Notes under the pieces: generated by a model
The model's database searches: none
What the model saw: only the letters and a program-made list of their open reading frames with translations
What the model was told of the DNA's origin: nothing
In this document: positions 62,472 to 64,000 of the stretch, piece by piece
Numbering within the stretch: the stretch's first letter is position 1
Layout of the letters: the number at the start of each line of letters is the position of its first letter
NCBI RefSeq assembly: GCF_033449965.1
Contig: NZ_CP137761.1
Span: 868,001-932,000 of the forward strand
Length of the DNA stretch: 64,000 bases
DNA from: Bacillus sp. T3
Lineage (GTDB): Bacteria > Bacillota > Bacilli > Bacillales > Cytobacillaceae
Reading direction: 5' to 3'
Position numbers and translations under genes: made by a program

Positions 62472-63752
62472 TTAGCTATATTGAGGACGAAGCTTTGAAC
62501 GTTTGTTTACATGCTGCTCCGCGCTTAGTGCGGCAATTGCTCCATCAGCAGCTGAAATAACTGCTTGTTTGATTGGAGTTCTTCGAGCATCGCCACCAGC
62601 GAAAACACCATCGACATTTGTGCGGAGAAGGTCATCGACAAGGATATAGCCTTCTTCATCGCGCTTGACAGCATCCTTTAAGAAGTCAGTACCAGGCTTC
62701 ATTCCACCTAGATATAGGAACACGCCATCAACATCCCAGGTTTGTTCTGTTTTTTGATCATCAAGTAGAACGATTTTCTCAACACTATCGTTTCCTTTGA
62801 TTTCTTTTAAGCGATAGCGCTTGTATATTTCAACATTTGGCTTGCTTTCCAAAGAAGATAGGTCTGCTTCACCTTTCACTTGTGTGGTTGGTACTAAAAG
62901 CTTAACCGTTTTACAATATTTTGCAAGAACCTCAGCTTCATGAATGGCTTCCTCATTATCACCAACCACCGCCACGACGCGATCCTGATAAAAGGCTGCA
63001 TCACAAGTGGAGCAATAGCTTACACCGCGACCAGTAAATTCTTCTTCACCCGTAATTTTGCTAGAAGGGGCTTTTGCACCGACACCAATAAAAACGCTTT
63101 TCGCTTTAATCGTTCCTTCAGCCACTTCAATCTTCTTAATGTCATCTGTAAAATCAACAGACAAAACGGTTGTCCGAACAAATTCAGAACCAAAATCCTT
63201 TGCCTGTGCTTGCATGCGATTTAATAGTTCAAGACCCGTAAGTTCTTCACGTACGCCAGGATAGTTGGCAATTTTATGTGTAATGGCTAGCGTTCCAGCT
63301 TTCGGCGCCTTATCAATGACTAGAGTCTTTAATTTACCGCGTGCTGCGTAAACAGCTGCAGATGCACCAGCGGGACCGCCGCCAATTGTTACAAAATCAT
63401 ATACTTGATCAAGAATTTCTGGTGTGACCGTTTTAAAAGTCGAATCAGATTCTGCGCTTCCTTCTGCTGCTAGCTCAGGAGTAGGAGCGGCAGCCGCTGT
63501 TGGCGCCTGATCTTCAGTAATTTCTAATAGCCTTCTTAATTTCTTCTCTTGGAATCCAAGGACAAGTTTGCCGTTAATCAATGTAGCTGGAGTACCCATA
63601 ATTTTTCTTTCCATTAATTCATCGAAATATTGCTTATGAATCGAAGCGTTCCGTTCTTCGTATTCAAAGCCCCATTCTTTTAAGAATGCTTTTACTTTTT
63701 CGCAATGAGGACAACCTGTACTGCTATAGACGATAATTTCAAACTGTGACAT
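62472..63752 (-). CDS. Glutaredoxin-thioredoxin reductase fusion protein
   Basis: A 426-aa protein with an N-terminal glutaredoxin domain (residues 1-75, YSSTGCPHCEKV, redox CPHC, and the cis-Pro in GTPATLING), an Ala/Pro/Glu-rich linker (about 80-105) and a TrxB-like flavoenzyme (FAD site TIGGGPAGASAAVYAARG, redox CSTC in VSYCSTCDAAF, NAD(P) site VVGDNEEAIHEAEVL, FAGGDARRTPIKQ). The NAD(P) loop has GDNEEA rather than GGGxSA. Both redox pairs are intact, so an internal electron path NAD(P)H-FAD-CSTC-CPHC is likely; the final substrate is unknown. Confidence 0.9.
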   Translation of the reverse strand: MSQFEIIVYSSTGCPHCEKVKAFLKEWGFEYEERNASIHKQYFDELMERKIMGTPATLINGKLVLGFQEKKLRRLLEITEDQAPTAAAAPTPELAAEGSAESDSTFKTVTPEILDQVYDFVTIGGGPAGASAAVYAARGKLKTLVIDKAPKAGTLAITHKIANYPGVREELTGLELLNRMQAQAKDFGSEFVRTTVLSVDFTDDIKKIEVAEGTIKAKSVFIGVGAKAPSSKITGEEEFTGRGVSYCSTCDAAFYQDRVVAVVGDNEEAIHEAEVLAKYCKTVKLLVPTTQVKGEADLSSLESKPNVEIYKRYRLKEIKGNDSVEKIVLLDDQKTEQTWDVDGVFLYLGGMKPGTDFLKDAVKRDEEGYILVDDLLRTNVDGVFAGGDARRTPIKQAVISAADGAIAALSAEQHVNKRSKLRPQYS

Positions 63753-63901
63753 AGTGAAAATCCTCCTATCTATCTGTAGAACTTTTATCGCTTATTGTAA
63801 ATCATTGATGCTGTTTGATATTAGAATTCATGAATGATGTTTCCATATATTGTTCTATAGTAAAAATAATAATCGTTACAATAATTAAAGTCAATCCTTT
63901 T

Positions 63902-63916
63902 TAATAATTATTATAA
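63902..63916. promoter_or_regulatory. PerR/Fur-type box candidate
   Basis: TAATAATTATTATAA agrees with the 15-bp PerR box (TTATAATNATTATAA) at all but one specified position. It lies about 150 bp upstream of the reductase fusion, rather far for direct repression, in a very AT-rich stretch. Confidence 0.35.
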
Positions 63917-63939
63917 ATAATGTTTTTCAGATATGAGAA

Positions 63940-63975
63940 AGGTCCAACATGAATAGATATGTTGGACCAGTGTTG
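63940..63975. terminator. Terminator hairpin near the window end
   Basis: GGTCCAACAT/ATGTTGGACC stem with a short loop. It has TTTCTC behind it on the minus strand, so it probably ends a gene entering from beyond the window. Confidence 0.6.
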
Positions 63976-64000
63976 TTTAATCGACTATTAAATTGTTTTG

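Overview
The window is a 64 kb chromosomal segment of a low-GC, endospore-forming Bacillaceae (Bacillus sensu lato; species not identifiable from the sequence alone). Sporulation, spore-coat and germination genes are present (YunB, LytH, YutC, YutH, KapB/KapD, a gerA-type operon). The gene order follows the Bacillus subtilis yun-yut-yum-yui-yug block: yunB, lytH, lipA, yutC-yutH, hom-thrC-thrB, yutI, yuzD, yutJ, yuzB, yutM, yumC, yumB, yuiB-yuiE, kapD, kapB, patB, yugG/yugH, yugI, yugJ, pgi, yugN, yugO. No rRNA, tRNA, phage, insertion sequence or CRISPR array was seen.

Layout. 1-8.9 kb: spore proteins, lipoyl synthase, small conserved genes and a 2-hydroxyacid dehydrogenase. 9-12.3 kb: threonine operon hom-thrC-thrB with ATGA overlaps. 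12.3-20.6 kb: Fe-S assembly factors, three FAD oxidoreductases and the small yui genes. 20.8-30.3 kb: leucyl aminopeptidase, thioesterase, KapD/KapB, cyclophilin lipoprotein, SodC-like lipoprotein, PatB-like lyase and an AlaR/AlaT-like regulator-aminotransferase pair. 30.5-37.2 kb: YugI, ornithine aminotransferase, alcohol dehydrogenase, Pgi and a potassium channel. 37.5-49.4 kb: an accessory sugar-alcohol island with a PRD regulator, galactitol-family PTS (IIA, two IIB, IIC), two zinc polyol dehydrogenases, RpiB, an epimerase, a phosphofructokinase-like protein lacking key catalytic motifs, transketolase and a complete HPr. This gene set would carry a pentitol from PTS uptake to fructose-6-phosphate and glyceraldehyde-3-phosphate. 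49.5-52.2 kb: TPP riboswitch and thiM-thiD-thiE. 52.3-57.6 kb: a germinant-receptor operon (small two-helix protein, two B subunits, A, C) behind a sigma-G-like promoter. 57.7-64 kb: class A PBP, MFS transporter, LysM-SleB hydrolase and a glutaredoxin-thioredoxin-reductase fusion.

Two features run through the whole window. First, about fifteen normally intact housekeeping genes are frameshifted. All thirteen one-base insertions sit inside a CCWGG pentamer where the protein family predicts CCGG, and the remaining lesions are one-base losses in homopolymers. This looks like a systematic read-level artefact, possibly linked to cytosine modification, rather than gene decay; reading frames are joined accordingly and spans are given for the whole gene. 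Second, two families of structured repeats occupy intergenic space. Family A (~130 bp) shows compensatory base changes between copies. Family B lies directly behind stop codons, always in the same orientation relative to the gene.
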